From the NCBI RefSeq assembly GCF_017654505.1, contig NC_054541.1, positions 48,290,986-48,354,985 on the forward strand: 64,000 bases of DNA, given 5' to 3'. The DNA comes from Polyodon spathula. Lineage: Eukaryota > Chordata > Actinopteri > Acipenseriformes > Polyodontidae. A model generated the notes under the pieces. The model saw only the letters and a list, made by a program, of their open reading frames with translations, searched no databases and had not been told where the DNA came from. Both the position numbers and the translations under genes were made by a program. This document shows, one piece after another, positions 44,925 to 64,000 of the stretch (the first letter of the stretch is position 1; every line of letters begins with the position of its first letter).

Positions 44925-46262
44925 AGGAGCGAGTTGAAACAGCTGCATGGGTCCTGTGCTGTGGCTGGGTGAGGGCTGTTCAGAGGGGAGCGAGTTGAAA
45001 CAGCTGCATGGGTCCTGTGCTGTGGCTGGGTGAGGGCTGTTCAGAGGGGAGTGAGTTGAAACAGCTGCATGGGTCCTGTGCTGTGGCTGGGTGAGGGCTG
45101 TTCAGAGGGGAGTGAGTTGAAACAGCTGCATGGGTCCTGTGCAGTGGCTGGGTGAGGGCTGTTCAGAGGGGAGTGAGTTGAAACAGCTGCATGGGTCCTG
45201 TGCTGTGGCTGGGTGAGGGCTGTTCAGAGGGGAGCGAGTTGAAACAGCTGCATGGGTCCTGTGCTGTGGCTGGGTGAGGGCTGTTCAGAGGGGAGTGAGT
45301 TGAAACAGCTGCATGGGTCCTGTGCTGTGGCTGGGTGAGGGCTGTTCAGAGGGGAGTGAGTTGAAACAGCTGCATGGGTCTTATGCTGTGGCTGGCTGTT
45401 CAGAGGGGAGCGAGTTGAAACAGTTGCATGGGTCCTATGCTGTGGCTGGCTGTTCAGAGGGATGGATCAGCTACCTGGTTCTTGTCCTGTGGCTGGGTGA
45501 GGCCTGGTCAGAGGGGAGCAGGATGGATCAGCTACCTGGTTCTTGTCCTGTGGCTGGGTGAGGGCTGGTCAGGGGGTAGCAGGATGGATCAGCTACCTGG
45601 TTCTTGTCCTGTGGCTGGGTGAGGGCTGGTCAGAGGGGAGCAGGATGGATCAGCTGCCTGGGTCCTGTCCTGTGGCTGGGTGAGGGCTGGTCAGGGGGTA
45701 GCAGGATGGATCAGCTACCTGGTTCTTGTCCTGTGGCTGGGTGAGGGCTGGTCAGAGGGGAGCAGGATGGATCAGCTGCCTGGGTCCTGTCCTGTGGCTG
45801 GGTGAGGGCTGTTCAGAGGGGAGCAGGATGGATCAGCTGCCTGGTTCTTGTCCTGTGGCTGGGTGAGGGCTGGTCAGAGGGGAGCAGGATGGATCAGCTG
45901 TTTGGGTCCTGTCCTGTGGCTGGGTGAGGGCTGGTCAGAGGGGAGCAGGATGGATCAGCTGCCTGGTTCTTGTCCTGTGGCTGGGTGAGGGCTGGTCAGA
46001 GGGGAGCAGGATGGATCAGCTGCCTGGTTCTTGTCCTGTGGCTGGGTGAGGGCTGTTCAGAGGGGAGCAGGATGGATCAGCTGCCTGGTTCTTGTCCTGT
46101 GGCTGGGTGAGGGCTGGTCAGAGGGGAGCAGGATGGATCAGTTGCCTGGTTCTTGTCCTGTGGCTGGGTGACGGCTGGTCAGAGGGGAGCAGGATGGATC
46201 AGCTGCCTGGGTCCTGTCCTGTGGCTGGGTGAGGGCTGTTGAGAGTGGAGCAGGATGGAACA
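44925..46262. repeat. 61-bp minisatellite, about 22 copies, two unit families
   Basis: Copies share CTGTGGCTGGGTGAGGGCTG. The left third has GAGTTGAAACAGCTGCATGG; the rest has AGGATGGATCAGCTGCCTGG. The switch falls near 45460, where two copies lack the GGTGAGG piece. It sits between the convergent GRIP1 and HELB 3' ends. Confidence 0.95.
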
Positions 46263-46278
46263 GCTGCCTGCCTGACTT

Positions 46279-46377
46279 GAATTGTTTTCAGCTGTTAAAC
46301 AGTTGCAGAGTTCAAGTTAGCTATGACATTTTATAAGTAACTTGAAATCTGCAACTGTTTAAGAGCCGAAAACAATT
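46279..46377. repeat. Hairpin-forming inverted repeat, about 40-bp arms
   Basis: Left arm aattgttttcagctgttaaa with cagttgcag, and right arm ctgcaactgtttaagagc with cgaaaacaatt, separated by about 17 nt. Near-complete pairing. It begins 17 bp after the minisatellite. Confidence 0.8.
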
Positions 46378-46579
46378 AAAAGGCCTAACTAAGCAAATTA
46401 TCAGTTCATTTAAGGGTCCAGTTAAAATTAGAAGCTCTGTTGGAATGAAAACCAGCAGACACAGTGGGCCCCCAGGACCAGGGTTGAGAAACGTTTTTCT
46501 AATCTCGAGGATACAACTGACCTGCTGGTAAACCCCAAAATATGATCTGGTTTCTAAGACTTCCACATGGGAAGCATGT

Positions 46580-46976
46580 CAAGCCTGTGTGAGTACTGAC
46601 TGCACAGCTCTTACTTTGGGATGCTTTGTTGGAGTCTCGTGCTGGTCAGTGGAGCAGCTTTGTCTTTTACTGCCAGAAGAACAGCCTGAAGAAGCAAGTC
46701 CTTCACAGTTCACAGAAGTGCTCCCGTGGTCAGAGCCACCGTCCCGAACCTCAGAATCCGAGGAGCTCATCTGAAGGGACTCCTCTTCTTCAGCAGGTGG
46801 AGAAGGCATGTTTAGAGACCAGGGGGACCAGGTGTACGCTTGTGAAAAAGTTGCTTTCCTGAGCGACCACGTAGACTTGTTTGCGCCCTCGTGTCACGGC
46901 TGTGTACACGTGCTGCCAGTTCTGTCTGCCTGCAGGGCCAAAGACATACACCATCGTCTCGGCTTCAGTCGCTAGT
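46580..46976 (-). pseudogene. HELB: HELB exon: [22 protein letters not shown] (motif VI), frame disrupted
   Basis: Behind the acceptor ctcctgcag the phase-0 reading is TSD then TGA; removing one base would restore the family pattern. The body reads [32 protein letters not shown], the SF1 motif VI. The frame then stops at TGC TGA, about 20 codons on. A different frame continues open from 46809 to 46579 with a Ser/Glu-rich tail (MSSSDSEVRDGGSD) like the disordered HELB C-terminus. A donor-like AAA|gtaaga lies inside that tail. A possible last exon (44,668-44,715) was noted but not confirmed. Confidence 0.65.
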
Positions 46977-47079
46977 CTGCAGGAGTAGATCAGGAGTAGA
47001 TCAACATATCACTAATTAAGTAGTTTGTGAATATTTTAATGAACCAATGCTATGCATGCACTTTTAACAGCCAGTGCTA

Positions 47080-47545
47080 GGTGTAAGGGAAATACTATAG
47101 AGAATGGGATTTGCTCAGCATGGAAAAGTACTGGTATCTTTCTGGTATAACCTTGTACACTTTGCTTAAGATAAAGTTTTGCCTACATTGCAGCTGCAGC
47201 TGTGAGACAATGGATAATAGGATGAGCCAGACGTGTTTTTTTTTTAACTATACACACAAAACAGCCATTCTGTTATTTGCTTGCTTAGCTATATCCAACA
47301 TATGCATAGTTATAAATTGTTTCCCTTGTATGCTAATATCTGAATCATCATTGGCTAACCCTCTGCCTTACTGACAGTTTTAAGGTATATAAGAAACTGA
47401 TCCAACTCTGTATGTTGGAACACTACTCGATGATTATCTAGCACCGTGTGTGCTGAGTGTTCACAGTTTGCAAACTTAAGAAATAAAGGCTTGTGTGTTT
47501 GGAACTCGCAGTCTCTCTTCCTTTATTAGAATTTCCACAACACAG
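47080..47545 (+). mobile_element. Possible LTR-like unit inside HELB intron
   Basis: Runs from tgtaagggaaatactataga to a ccacaaca end, with ataaaggcttgtgtg (AATAAA) near 47482. No coding part. Weak. Confidence 0.3.
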
Positions 47546-48368
47546 GCAAATCTGCACAGTAGCCAAACAAGCCAAAAGCATCTGAGTTTCATGAGTGAAG
47601 TGTAACAATTGGTATTTACTTTGAAACAGAATCCAAAGTCGAATATTCTGTTATGTACAACAGACTGAAAAAATACATTAGGTGGTCCAAAACTAGACAG
47701 TGATATAATGAAGCACTCCTACAACTGAGGATTGTTTGGTTTCCACAACAAATAATGGTTTTAAAAAAAATGAAAAATCAGACTCAAGGGTTGTTTGTCT
47801 AAACCAAGCAACTCTAATAAAAACAATAATGTATTTGTAAAACTTCCTGTATGTACCAGACCAAGCAGGGTTAGGGTTTCCAATTCCCTCTGAATCAATT
47901 AAAAGGGAATGGGAATTGATTTTAAAAAGTAATTGTTAATGGAATTGGAACCATGTTTAGTTTAAGTGAGATGTACAGTATTAGTACAGCGGTTCTGAAG
48001 AGCCCAGTGAAAGAAAGACGCTTGGTAAAGTAGGGCACGTTAGGGTTGTATAAAAAGTGAATCATTGACAACATGAACCCTCCTGGATGCCTATGGTGGC
48101 GCCACACACAGGGGGCAGCACTCGAGAATCAGCCCAGTCCGGACTTCTGTTTAAAATCAGGTGCTAAGCGAGTTAACTGACCCATAGCAGGCTCAGTGAT
48201 GTAATCCAGACCTGCCTGGAATAAGATCCTGGACTGGGGTGCATATCGAGGGCCAAAGCTGTGCACCGCTGCCCTCTGCTCTCTTGACAATGATATGGCA
48301 GGCTTTTCCCTCAGATCTGAAGCACAGGCCGGAGGTGAACAGGTTCAAAGGGTGCATTTCATACCTGG

Positions 48369-48509
48369 AAAGTGTGGATGGTTCTGGCCCAGGCATGAGT
48401 CAGCCTGCACTCTTTCTGCAACTCTTTGAAGGAGACACACACCTGCCGCCCGTCTCTGTCATCTAATGTCAGGTATCTCTTCTCGTCTTTTTCTTCATCC
48501 TTTGCAATA
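48369..48509 (-). pseudogene. HELB: HELB exon: HAWARTIHTFQ (helicase motif V region)
   Basis: Acceptor ttgcaaag, donor CAG|gtatga. Reads DEEKDEKRYLTLDDRDG, then KECRLTHAWARTIHTFQ. The last part is the conserved superfamily 1 motif just before GSE. It is in phase with the upstream exon. Boundaries may be off by a few bases. Confidence 0.8.
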
Positions 48510-49100
48510 ATAATTTTAAAAAACACAAACAAGCAACGAAAACCATAAATAAATAATCAGCTTGAATCCACCTAGCCTCAATGTATTACTACGATATACA
48601 GTAAAACTTCTTTAATCCGGCATCGATTGGGACTAGAAAACTGTGCCAGATTATACAGTGGGCTGGATTACACAGGTACTGTAAAATCTAATGCTGTACC
48701 TCAAGAAAAAGGTATCATTGATAAACTACTTGAAAACTGTATTACAGTACACACAGTAGTGTAGGTGTATTCACACAACTCCCTTGCCCCGGACTGCACA
48801 GTCATATTTATGCAGATAACATTTATCGGATTCCAGAATAGATCGGTTCCGGATTGTAGAGGGTGTCACACCATTCATTTCTATAAGGATTTGGTCAGGA
48901 CCAAAACATTTTTCCGAATTACACAGAATGATGGTTTGTAGAGGGGCTGGATTAGACAGGTATAAAACGTCAGTCATTGCAAAAGCCTGCACATTGAAGT
49001 ATGTATTTTTAAACTCAAAAGAATATCCTGAGCTATAAGTTTTGATGTTTCTTGCTTTGACTTTTCACAGCACACACACGATCTCCCCAGGCACATGTAC

Positions 49101-49257
49101 CTCCATAATGAAGAATACTTCTCCATTACAAAGCCGGACAGACTCCTTGCTCTTTTCATGTTGAGCTCTTTTTCTTTTGACCGTTCCAAAACATTTCCGT
49201 TTTTTTGTGCAACAAACTTTGTCACGAGGCTCGAATACTTGCTTATTTTTGTGGTTT
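49101..49257 (-). pseudogene. HELB: HELB exon: DKVCC...VRLCNGEVFFI
   Basis: Acceptor tttttag at the high-coordinate end, donor GAG|gtacat. Reads EPRDKVCCTK, a basic stretch, then KESVRLCNGEVFFIME. This corresponds to the human HELB segment with GDKICCT and NVRLCNGEIFF. The exon itself is open (157 nt, 1 + 52 codons). Confidence 0.8.
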
Positions 49258-49285
49258 CTAAAAAAAAAAAAATAATTATATATAT

Positions 49286-50528
49286 ATACAGTGTACAGTG
49301 CCTATAGAAAGTCTACACCCCCTTTCAAAATGTTCACCTTTTGTTGCCTTATAGCCTGGAATTAAAATGCGCTAAAATTGTTTTGTTTTTTTTGTTTTTT
49401 TAATTTATCTACACATCCTACCGCACAACTTCCAAGTGAAAAAAATATTCTAGAAATTTGTAGAAAATTAATTAAAAATAAAAACTGAAATAGCTTGGTT
49501 GGATAAGTGTCCACTCCCCTTGTAATAGCAATCCTAAATTAGCTCAGGAGTAACCAATCGCCTTCAAAATCACACATCAAGTTAAGTAGCCTCCACCTGT
49601 GTTAAATTGTAGTGATTCACATGATTTCAGGATAAATTCAGCAGTTCCTGTAGGTTCCCTCTGTTGGGTATTGCATTTCAAAGCAAAGACTCAACCATGA
49701 GCACCAAGGCGCTTTCAAAAGAACTCTTGGACAAAGTTGTTGAAAAGCACAGATCAGGGGATGGGTATAAAAAAAATATCAAAGGCCCTGAATATCCCAT
49801 GGAGCACGGTCAAGACGATTATTAAGAAGTGGAAGGTGTATGGCACCAACGAGTCCCTCCCTAGATCAGGCCGTCCTTCCAAACTGGATGACCGAGCAAG
49901 AAGGAGACTGATCAGACATGAGGCTACCAAGAGGCCAGTGGCAGCTTTGCAAGAGCTACAGGCTTTTATGTCCAAGACTGGTCAAATTATGCATTTGACA
50001 ACAATATTTCAAGCACTCCACAAATCTGGCTTGTATGGTAGGGTGGCAAGAAGGAAGCCATTACTCAAGAAAGTCTACTTTGAATCCCGTTTGTAGTATG
50101 CAAAAAAACACTGAGGAGATTGTGTGGCAAAAAGTTCTGTGGTCTGACAAAACTAAAATTGAACTTTTTGGCCTAAATGCAAAGCGTTATGTTTGTCTCA
50201 AACCCAACACAGCGCATCACCCAAAGAACACCATCCCCACTGTGAAGCATGGTGGTGGCAGCATCATGCTATGGGGATGTTTCTCATCGGCAGGGACTGG
50301 TGCACTTGTCAGGATAGAAGGGAAAATGAATGGAGCAAAGTATAGAGAAGTCCTTGAGGAAAACCTGCTGCCCTCTACAAAAAAGGTGAAACTGGGACGG
50401 AAGTTTGCCTTTCAGCATGACAACGACCCAAAGCACACAACCAAAGCTACACTGGAGTGGCTAAGGAACAAAAAGGGAAATGTCCATGAGTGGCCCAATC
50501 AGAGCCCCAACCTAAATCCAATCCAATA
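49286..50528 (+). mobile_element. Tc1-like transposon, 3'-truncated
   Basis: The left end acagtgcctatagaaagtct is followed by a + strand transposase. It carries ALSKELLDKVVEKHRSGDGY (with a frameshift soon after), SKALNIPWSTVKTIIKKW, PRSGRPSKLDDRARR, VLWSDKTKIELFG, TVKHGGGSIMLWGCF, NDPKHTTKATLEWL and WPNQSPNLNPI. The frame changes near 50050 and the sequence breaks after the PNLNPI motif, so the C-terminus and right end are lost. It lies upstream of the HELB remnant. Confidence 0.9.
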
Positions 50529-51899
50529 AATTAACCAATAAGAAAAACACAAAGACAATTTACGTTTGGTAGTTACGAATCCAGTCCAGTTTGTTACGAA
50601 TCAAGACATCTGTTCTAAGTGCTACAGTGTTATTCAATTCAAATTATACTGTTCTGCACCGTCTTTCCTGTGGCATTGTAGAACCTTCATCCACCAATCA
50701 GGAAGCCTCATTGCAGGGCACTACCATGCTGTAGTTGACCGTGGAATTTTCATACAGAATTTCTACATTAACAAAACAAAAAAATTACCTAAACAGAAGG
50801 CAATGAAAACATTGCATAGGTAAATAAACGTAAATTGAACATTTACAATGTTTACAATACATTATTTACCAGTTTATAGTAGCAATAAACCAAATATAAG
50901 TCATAATGGGACATTATCTTGGTAGTTCACCACGTCTGTTTGTAGTAAATATGTTTTGCTGACAGGAGAGGAGAGTGCGTGAGTGTTATGACAGGTTGTG
51001 GAGAAGCTGTGGTGAATCACGCTTTAATTAAGATGTGCAATGGTGCCAGAGGTTATACTGGGTGTGGACATTGAACTAATATTGACGTCAATGAAATCTG
51101 AGGTGTGTGCTGGATTAGTGATGCTAAACTTTGAGATATTGAGGTCTATAATTGATGTAATCAGTGTTGGATCTAAGTACCGCCACCACAAATATTAAAA
51201 TTAGCAGTGATACTGGCCATACTGGTATTTTAGGACCAAACATTTGACTAAAAAGGAAATGACCTGCACTGTTACATATTATCATTATTATTATCATTAT
51301 TATTATTATTTGGCCATTTAGCAGATGCTTTTATCCAAAGCAACGTACAGAAACTAGAGGGTGAACTGAAGCGTGCCTTTACATTATGGATCAATAGATC
51401 CTATTTACATGGGCACATTTTTCAAAGAGGAGTAATTTCAACTTTTTGCATTTTTTTAAAAAAGCAAGAAACTTCCCAGAGCAAAGAATGAACTGCCCCT
51501 TCCTGAAACAAAGCTGTGTCCTGATAGTTCCATACACGTGCTGTGAGATCACAGGGACGCTTTCTGAGATTCAAATCTCCTTTTTATCTCAGTCAGGAAA
51601 GAAGAGACAGACCCCCATCCAGCAAGGTCCTCCCGAGCCGAGCAACCCGTGGAATCACTGACACAGAAAATTTGGTACTTTGTCCCGAAAAGTAGGCATG
51701 CATCGTTTCTTTACTTTTTATCTAATGCTCAAAAATTTGCTCCAACCATTTGCAATTCTGATCTTGATATTTTAATCTCCAATGCTAAAATCTTTATACC
51801 TTTTCTTTAAAATCCTAGTAGTATTTAAAACTTTACTATAAACTATAGGGTACTGTAACGCATCAAGTTTTTTTTTTTTTTTCCTCCAGATTTAGCACT
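50529..51899. other. No gene recognised
   Basis: A SINE/LINE-tail-like phrase (gccatttagcagatgctttt) near 51312 suggests a dispersed-repeat fragment. Missing HELB exons were looked for here on the minus strand and not found. Confidence 0.4.
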
Positions 51900-52447
51900 G
51901 TGCCTCGAAACTATATTAGAAAGACAAACAAAGTCTATACAAAGGAGGATTTACAACAAGCACTCACTGAAGTTGCTGGTGGTGCACGGGTAAAAAACAC
52001 TGCAAAGTGCTATAATATTTCTGCCAGGGCTCTGAGGAGGCATCGAGATGGCAAAGTCTCCAAGCCAGGCTCCGTTAAACTGGGACGCTATGAGACAGAC
52101 ATCCAGGCAACACGCGAAGCAGAACTTGCCGAGCACATTAGGAGGATTGAGAAAGATTCATTTGGGCTTGGTATCACTAATGTGCATCACCTAGCCTTCG
52201 ATTTTGCAACGGAAATGGGCATCAAGCATTGCTTCAATGTCGAGAGAAAGATGACTGGACTGGACTGGCTATTTGTTTTTTTGCCGGCTCATTCAATTAG
52301 AAAATCTGAACTTGTGAATATTTTTTGGGCCGTGGCTTCAATTAGCCACAAATTGCAAAATGTTTAGTGTTTACAAGGACGTTCTGATGGATCACTTCTA
52401 TAATCCTGCAAGAGTCTGGAACATGGATAAAATGTGGGTAAAACAGT
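51890..52447 (+). mobile_element. pogo/Tigger-like transposase fragment
   Basis: MPRNYIRKTNKVYTKEDLQQ opens a psq-type helix-turn-helix; then NISARALRRHRDGK, LGRYETDIQATREAELAEH and IKHCFNVERKMTGLDWLF, as in the CENP-B-like second domain of pogo transposases. After a frameshift, RVWNMDKM stands where FNVDETG begins the DDE domain. The sequence then enters a 53-base poly-G tract and is not recognisable beyond. Confidence 0.8.
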
Positions 52448-55400
<2,953 letters not shown>

Positions 55401-55480
55401 AGTTATTTATTTCTCATTTTGTAAAATGCTGTTAACCCATTACACATACACGACAGGGTATTAAATTGTGAGTGGATTTT

Positions 55481-61783
<6,303 letters not shown>

Positions 61784-63920
61784 CTAAAAATTATAACACA
61801 ACGAGATACGTAAGTTAGGCATGCTCACAGTCTACAGTGTAATACAATCACCTGCAGATGTCAAACCCAGTCAAACCCATGGAACATGACCTCTGAAAGG
61901 CCCTGGTCTCAATGTCCCTGACCTGATCATACCACTTCAGTTACTGTCGCACTCTGGTTAGCACTGTTCATACTGCCCCTTACCTCGCCAGTGCAATCAC
62001 TCTCACTGGCTCTTATTGGACTCACTCCAGTCACAATGAGTTGGGGAGCTGTTCTGTTCTGATTGCACAGGCTTGATCAGCTAGAGTAAGCACCGGCATT
62101 CTCTTCTGCACAGCAGTGTACTGCCAGCGAACAGGAACAGAAGGAAAGCGACCCCCACTGGATGGTGCTGACACTGTGGCTGATCAAGTCTATGATACAT
62201 GCATCTACTGCAGGCAATTAGAGCTGCAGAGCAGTTCCTGAGCTCATGTTTGAGTGAAGGGAGTGGCAGCCACTCAAACATCAGACACCAGTAAGGGCCA
62301 GTAACGTATACAGAGACCAACACGACACCAGAAGCCACTTGCTCTTTAACATGGAAAGAAAACAAGTTGCTATTTAAAGTTGTTGTACAGTATTGAAATA
62401 TTCTCCCTAGTACACCATATACGCAATGGCACATCAAGTTTACATTGTGTTGATGCTTAATGTGTAAAGCAGGCAGTACTTAACAAAAACGATATTCATT
62501 AACAAAGCACAATTGGAATTAGCAATACTCTGTTAAACGCATTGATAAAATCCTACTTGCATCAACACCCATTTCCTGTTTGATAAAGTTAGCTCTCAGT
62601 TTACTGTCACCAGTTTTGTTCAGCCCCTTTGAAATGGTGTTAAAACTGTTTGATAAATGTCATTGATGGGTGTTTTGTAGTTGTTATGTGTTGGAGAAAC
62701 ATGCACTTTTACGATTATTTTTGTAGCTTGAAACACAAGAGATACATAACTACAACGCATGATAAATACTTACACATACTGTAATGAGCATAGCATGATA
62801 ATTTAGACTTGGGCGTATGCAGAGTTCACACCCAGTGAGAGGACAGCACGTGGCTCGGGGTACCTCGTGGGCGACCCTGTCGCGGAAGGACCCCTCCTCA
62901 TCTTTATTTCTAAAAGTTGCGTATGTTGGATAACATGGAAAGAAGTTTGAATGCAATATGAGATACACGTGTTTGCAGGTTTGTACACGCTGTTAGTTTT
63001 AAAAGGAGATTATCAGAGGAGGTATAGTGACTGGAAAATGCAAGATTGCAAGATTGCATTTCATTGCACTGACGACGACCATCTGACTCCTGGAATAAAC
63101 ACAATCGCACGTTGCTGGAGGAACAGATGCGCTCAAGATATAACATAGGTTAAGCATAAAGGAACAAAAGGCCACACCAAGATAACACCATCTTAGGCAG
63201 TGTGAGCCAGAACCAGTTTTCTTAACGACACATGAAGACTCTCCACAGAGTGTCCGGGGTGACTGAACCCTCAAAGAGAAGAAAGGAGGTTGGGGGTGAG
63301 GTCAGTGGCTACTTAATCAAGGTGCACTCAGCTCAGCACACTTCTCTCTTTCATAGAGGCTAGTACTGGAGACTTGTTGACCAAGAAGTCCTGCATGATC
63401 AAACCTACATTATTGGATTGTATTATTGTGTTCTGTTATGTTTTGTTTTGAACTTAAGTTTTGCACTGTGCAGTTTGCATTTGAAAGTGTGATCTGTACT
63501 GTTTTGCTTTGAGCGTTCTTTTTGTTTCTAGAGCTAAACCTGTATATATTGAATAAACCAAACTTATAGCTGAAGAAAAGGAGTGTGCATTTCTTTCATC
63601 AAGAAACAACTACTCACTACTTTTAAAAAACTACTTCACAATGGTTTAGTAATCCATAGCATAACTTCCTATAACAAAACCTAATACTGTCCGATGAGTC
63701 ACCCGTGGGTACGCACTTCTCTTTACACTACATTTTCATGCTGTGTGTGCTGCTTCTGCTTCCAGAGAAAGTTGTCTAGTAGTGGTTACTGAAGACATTG
63801 GTATTTATTAATGAGTCACAGTAGTTACTCCAACTTAGAATAATGAGTGCCTCTCCTATATCGCTGAATATATTATACACACACACACACACACACACAC
63901 AGTTGAAAAGTGCAACTCAC
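61784..63920. other. No assigned gene; IRAK3 upstream intron expected
   Basis: No death-domain coding sequence seen. A minus-strand stretch near 62872-62917 (DEEGSFRDRVAHE, donor-like gtaccc) is open but unassigned. About 63290-63600 may hold an LTR-like unit with gaataaacc. (CA)n at 63870-63901. Confidence 0.35.
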
Positions 63921-64000
63921 AGTCCCAGCTTCACTGAATACATATTCGTCCTGCCGCAGAGAATTAAGCCGTTGGAATGGAGACGGGACAGACAGCAAGT
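63921..64000 (-). CDS. Possible coding exon at window edge
   Basis: On the minus strand, an open stretch reads LLSVPSPFQRLNSLRQDEYV then FSEAGT, followed by a good donor (ACT|gtgagt). It could be an IRAK3 linker exon, but its phase does not fit the exon at 61713-61783 directly, so another exon would be needed between them. Confidence 0.25.

Larger units (their letters stand above)
46570..49257 (-). pseudogene. HELB: HELB (DNA helicase B) 3' remnant, apparently frameshifted
   Basis: HELB is a nuclear superfamily 1 5'-3' DNA helicase that binds RPA and limits end resection. Three minus-strand exons carry its C-terminal helicase part: DKVCCTK and SVRLCNGEVFFIME (49101-49257), LTHAWARTIHTFQ (about 48369-48501), and [16 protein letters not shown] (46600-46976). 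The order, strand and place between IRAK3 and GRIP1 match human synteny. Signs of decay: the third exon cannot be joined in frame to TFQ and hits TGA after three codons; the invariant Gly after TFQ is lost; a stop follows SKHAFSTC while another frame stays open for 76 codons; and no exon with Walker A/B motifs was found up to 55.4 kb, where a Tc1 element and poly-G tracts lie. Assembly error is the main alternative. Confidence 0.65.

Noticed and set aside
45313..45622. Repeating frame with GSYAVAGCSEGSELKQLH
   Set aside because: Read from the 61-bp minisatellite; non-coding.

Overview
The window reads as vertebrate nuclear DNA, most likely from a non-teleost ray-finned fish such as a sturgeon or paddlefish. 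Introns are multi-kilobase with GT-AG junctions, the exons are very close to tetrapod orthologues, and repeats are abundant: CR1-type LINE, Tc1-like and pogo-like DNA transposons, LTR-like units, long CA/TA/CT microsatellites and many minisatellites. The vertebrate assignment is firm. The sturgeon/paddlefish placement rests on recognising the CR1 3' tail and is an inference.

Three genes were recognised, in the order known from the human 12q14.3 block (IRAK3, HELB, GRIP1). (1) GRIP1 on the + strand: 23 exons from 11282 to 41559 cover all seven PDZ domains, the linkers and the stop codon. Every exon phase agrees with the next. Only the short N-terminal exon(s) are missing. (2) HELB on the - strand, about 44.6-49.3 kb: only the C-terminal helicase exons were found. 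The exon after the TFQ motif is out of frame, and a stop or frameshift lies near its end. No exon for the Walker A/B part was found, so this copy looks like a decayed 3' remnant (or is damaged in the assembly). (3) IRAK3 (IRAK-M) on the - strand, about 55.5-61.8 kb: the pseudokinase domain and C-terminal tail are on ten phase-compatible exons. The death-domain exons lie beyond or were not identified. GRIP1 is convergent with HELB/IRAK3, and the two candidate poly(A) signals of GRIP1 and HELB sit about 35 bp apart near 44.45 kb.

Layout: 1-11.3 kb is non-coding (probably GRIP1 upstream intron) with LTR-like units, a 74-bp minisatellite and two Tc1-like elements. 11.3-41.6 kb is GRIP1, with a CR1 LINE in one intron and several tandem arrays touching exon borders. 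41.6-44.5 kb is the GRIP1 3'UTR with microsatellites. 44.9-46.3 kb is a large minisatellite. 46.6-49.3 kb holds the HELB remnant. 49.3-53 kb holds a Tc1-like and a pogo-like transposon relic and long poly-G tracts. 55.4-61.8 kb is IRAK3. 61.8-64 kb is unassigned, with one possible exon at the edge.

The most unusual structure is the set of minisatellites built on or beside splice sites in GRIP1: an array that starts at the donor of the first PDZ1 exon and repeats a GCTAGGT(A/T)AC motif, a 56-bp array carrying 14 copies of CAGGTAAGT and 13 of TGACTCA, and a 58-bp array that repeats the tract before an acceptor. No wholly new gene system was found.
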